Shown one piece after another: positions 61,817 through 64,000 of a DNA stretch of 64,000 bases (its first letter is position 1; the number at the start of each line of letters is the position of its first letter). A program made the position numbers and the translations under genes. This DNA is from Proteobacteria bacterium ST_bin11 (GTDB taxonomy: Bacteria; Pseudomonadota; Gammaproteobacteria; Methylococcales; Methylomonadaceae), in contig MSXO01000067.1 in assembly GCA_002083615.1 (NCBI GenBank), positions 1-64,000 on the forward strand, read 5' to 3'. The notes under the pieces are model-generated. The model searched no databases and had not been told where the DNA came from. It saw nothing but the letters and a program-made list of their open reading frames with translations.

Positions 61817-63724
61817 TTATTTTCTATCCGCAATCTGGTTCCTCAAGCGTTCGCTAAGTGCGCCAATTGACAGACTTCCTAGATCCTCACCTTGCTGCGT
61901 GCGAACGCTGACAGTCTGAGTTTCTAATTCCTTGTCGCCGATAATCAGAAGATACGGAACCCGCTGCATGGAATGCTCGCGGATTTTAAAGCCTATCTTC
62001 TCGTTTCTCAAGTCGTTTTTGACTCTAAGGCCTTGTTTTTCAAGTTCTCGGCGCACCTGCTCAGCATATTCGGCATGTCGGTCGGTGATATTCATAACCA
62101 CCAACTGCACCGGAGCCAACCATAAAGGGAAGGTACCTGCGAATTGCTCGATCAAAATCCCGATAAAACGCTCCAGAGACCCTAGAATCGCCCGATGCAA
62201 CATCACTGGCACGTGTCTGGCACTGTCCTCGCCAATGTAAGAAGCATCCAGCCTCGCCGGCATCGAGAAATCAACCTGTATAGTACCGCATTGCCAGACT
62301 CGACCTATACAATCTTTTAAGGAAAACTCGATTTTAGGTCCGTAGAAGGCGCCTTCGCCCGGCTGCAACTGCCAATCCAAGCCTTTATTGTTTAAAGCTA
62401 ATTCCAGGGCGCTTTCTGCTTTATCCCAAACCTCATCGTCACCGACCCGATTATCCGGGCGCGTCGAAAGCTTGATAATCACTTCATCGAAACCAAAATC
62501 CTTGTAAACTTCGAATAACAAATCGATAAAAGTCGACACTTCGGATTGAATTTGATCTTCAGTGCAGAAGATATGGGCATCGTCCTGGACAAAATTTCTA
62601 ACACGCATCAAACCGTGCAAAGTACCTGACGGCTCATTCCGATGGCAAGAGCCGAACTCGGCCAAGCGAACAGGCAAATCGCGGTAGCTTTTGATGCCTT
62701 GATTGTAGATCTGAATGTGGCAAGGGCAATTCATCGGCTTGACCGCATAGTCACGGTTTTCCGAATTTGTAGTAAACATCATGGCGCTGAACTTATCCCA
62801 GTGCCCAGACTTTTCCCATAGACTGCGATCCACAATCTGCGGCGTTTTTACCTCACCATAGCCGTTAACTCGCAACTTCTCTCGCACATACTGCTCGATC
62901 TGTTGGTAAATAGTCCAGCCTTTGTCGTGCCAGAACACCATGCCAGGCGCTTCTTCCTGGGTATGAAACAGATCCAAGGCCTTACCAATCTTGCGGTGAT
63001 CACGCTTTTCAGCTTCTTCCAAGCGATGCAGATAAGCCGCCAGCTCTTTGGCATCGCCCCAGGCAGTGCCATAAATGCGTTGCAGCATCTCGTTCTTTGA
63101 ATCACCGCGCCAATAGGCGCCAGCAATCTTCATTAATTTAAAGGCTTTTAATTTACCGGTGCTGGGCGCATGCGGGCCGCGACACAAATCGGTGAAATCG
63201 CCTTGCTGATATAAAGACAGATCTTCGTTGGCTGGAATTGACGATATGATTTCAGCTTTATATTGTTCGCCTAAACCTTCGAAAAATTTTATGGCTTCGT
63301 CGCGAGACATTAACGAACGATTAATTGCGAGATCCTGCGTAACCAACTCCGCCATCTTCTTCTCTATCGCTGCCAAATCGTCAGGCGTAAAAGACCGCTC
63401 AAAGGCAAAGTCGTAATAGAAACCGTTTTCTATCACCGGACCTATCGTTACCTGCGCAGAGGGGAATAGTTGTTTGACGGCTTGCGCCAGCAAATGTGCC
63501 GTGGAGTGGCGGATTACGTCGACGCCCTCCTCGTCTTTTGCGGTAACGATTTGCAGACTTGCATCGGAATCGATCAGCGTACTGGCATCAACCAACGTGC
63601 CATTGACCTTGCCGGCCAAAGTCGCCTTTGCCAAGCCCGAGCCGATAGACAGGGCAACATCCATTACAGACACCGCTTGGTCGAATTGACGCTGAGAGCC
63701 GTCGGGCAAAGTTATTACAGGCAT
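61817..63724 (-). CDS. thrS: Threonyl-tRNA synthetase
   Basis: A 635-residue class II synthetase: TGS domain (MPVITLPDGSQRQFDQAVSV), the editing domain with HSTAHLLAQAVKQLFP and the CxxxH zinc site region (SDLCRGPHAPSTGK-like, FTDLCRGPHAPST), the core with MNCPCHIQIYNQ and RNEPSGTLHGLMRVR, then the anticodon-binding domain. ATG 63724 gives the usual N-terminus; an upstream in-frame ATG lies within the tRNA-Val gene. A terminator ends 14 bases before the start, so promoter placement is odd. Confidence 0.98.
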   Translation of the reverse strand: MPVITLPDGSQRQFDQAVSVMDVALSIGSGLAKATLAGKVNGTLVDASTLIDSDASLQIVTAKDEEGVDVIRHSTAHLLAQAVKQLFPSAQVTIGPVIENGFYYDFAFERSFTPDDLAAIEKKMAELVTQDLAINRSLMSRDEAIKFFEGLGEQYKAEIISSIPANEDLSLYQQGDFTDLCRGPHAPSTGKLKAFKLMKIAGAYWRGDSKNEMLQRIYGTAWGDAKELAAYLHRLEEAEKRDHRKIGKALDLFHTQEEAPGMVFWHDKGWTIYQQIEQYVREKLRVNGYGEVKTPQIVDRSLWEKSGHWDKFSAMMFTTNSENRDYAVKPMNCPCHIQIYNQGIKSYRDLPVRLAEFGSCHRNEPSGTLHGLMRVRNFVQDDAHIFCTEDQIQSEVSTFIDLLFEVYKDFGFDEVIIKLSTRPDNRVGDDEVWDKAESALELALNNKGLDWQLQPGEGAFYGPKIEFSLKDCIGRVWQCGTIQVDFSMPARLDASYIGEDSARHVPVMLHRAILGSLERFIGILIEQFAGTFPLWLAPVQLVVMNITDRHAEYAEQVRRELEKQGLRVKNDLRNEKIGFKIREHSMQRVPYLLIIGDKELETQTVSVRTQQGEDLGSLSIGALSERLRNQIADRK

Positions 63725-63737
63725 TTTCGATTCCAGA

Positions 63738-63766
63738 ATAAAAAAAGCACCGTCATGCGGTGCTTT
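63738..63766 (-). terminator. Rho-independent terminator after tRNA-Val
   Basis: On the minus strand AAAGCACCGC ... CGGTGCTTTTTT: stem GCACCG / CGGTGC with an added A/T extension and a T6 run. It lies between tRNA-Val and thrS, only about 14 bases from the thrS start codon. Confidence 0.8.
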
Positions 63767-63772
63767 ATGTTT

Positions 63773-63849
63773 TGGTAGGCGCGAGTGGACTCGAACCACC
63801 GACCCCCACCATGTCAAGGTGGTGCTCTAACCAGCTGAGCTACGCGCCT
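63773..63849 (-). tRNA. tRNA-Val (anticodon GAC)
   Basis: A 77-base cloverleaf: acceptor AGGCGCG / CGCGCCT, anticodon arm CCACC-TTGACAT-GGTGG with anticodon GAC, T arm containing GGTTCGAGTCC, and an encoded CCA. Confidence 0.97.
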
Positions 63850-63872
63850 AAAGTCTATCGTTCGAGCCGCGC

Positions 63873-63900
63873 ATTATAACCACCTAAATCGCTTATGCAA
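63873..63900 (-). promoter_or_regulatory. Sigma-70 promoter of tRNA-Val
   Basis: On the minus strand TTGCAT (63900-63895), 16 bases, then TATAAT (63878-63873), followed by a GCGCGGC discriminator typical of stable-RNA genes under stringent control. The tRNA begins about 24 bases downstream of the -10. Confidence 0.75.
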
Positions 63901-64000
63901 GCTTTTTGTGAGAAGCCCAGACTTGACAGCCCTGACTTAAGCCGTTGCTGATAAGATCGCGCCCTTGACATTGGGCGGTGGCGTGTTTGTGACATCATTC

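Noticed and set aside
63924..63955. Plus-strand promoter near the window end
   Set aside because: TTGACA is present, but no good -10 lies at 16-18 bases and the gene it would serve is outside the window.

Overview
The window comes from a gammaproteobacterial methanotroph or methylotroph of the Methylomonas type. This rests on a complete calcium-type methanol dehydrogenase cluster (mxaFJGI-R-(membrane protein)-S-A-C-K-L, minus strand, about 43.7-53.6 kb), a divergent LuxR-type regulator matching MxaB, and gammaproteobacterial gene order in the thrS-infC-rpmI-rplT-pheST-ihfA block at the right end. MxaF carries Asp-Tyr-Ala at the active site (D332, A334), the signature of the Ca2+ enzyme rather than lanthanide XoxF.

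Layout. 0.2-2.9 kb: a membrane hybrid histidine kinase convergent with a NarL-type response regulator. 3.1-7.7 kb: an AT-rich, probably acquired segment with a lipoprotein, a secreted subtilisin-like protease, an alpha/beta-hydrolase-like protein and a small exported protein whose gene is split by a 129-bp MITE. 7.7-13.8 kb: a PhoD-like phosphatase and an envelope cassette (two membrane proteins, a lipoprotein, a peptidoglycan-binding lytic transglycosylase). 14.0-18.7 kb: a large multisensor hybrid kinase overlapping an HD-GYP response regulator. 18.9-20.7 kb: small orphan genes and a frameshifted PEP-CTERM protein gene. 21.0-28.8 kb: a type I restriction-modification locus (hsdM, hsdS, hsdR) with a ribbon-helix-helix gene and a Phd/VapC toxin-antitoxin pair between hsdS and hsdR.

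29.0-40.1 kb: nitrate assimilation (nrtA, nrtB, a fused double-ATPase nrtC/D, a porin, a FAD/NAD(P) reductase subunit, nasA), followed by an EAL-domain gene. Upstream lie an NtrC-like site, a sigma-54 promoter, and a leader RNA with two hexaloop hairpins (A1/G4) followed by an intrinsic terminator. This is the architecture of NasR/ANTAR antitermination, so the operon appears gated by nitrogen limitation and by nitrate. 40.2-43.7 kb: an accessory island (truncated AT-rich helicase, REP-associated transposase with perfect 21-bp inverted ends, MNT/HEPN toxin-antitoxin) bracketed by two related short repeats, next to the 3' end of the mxa operon.

43.7-54.8 kb: the mxa operon and mxaB. MxaF/I form the periplasmic dehydrogenase, MxaG is its cytochrome c electron acceptor, MxaJ is an accessory periplasmic protein, and MxaR/S/A/C/K/L form the MoxR-VWA group thought to be needed for calcium insertion and maturation. 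Repeat elements sit between mxaF and mxaJ and between mxaG and mxaI. 54.9-56.0 kb: a kinase-like phosphotransferase. 56.1-63.9 kb: core translation genes flanked by tRNA-Pro(GGG) and tRNA-Val(GAC); infC appears to start at ATC.

All calls are from reading the sequence. No database search was run.
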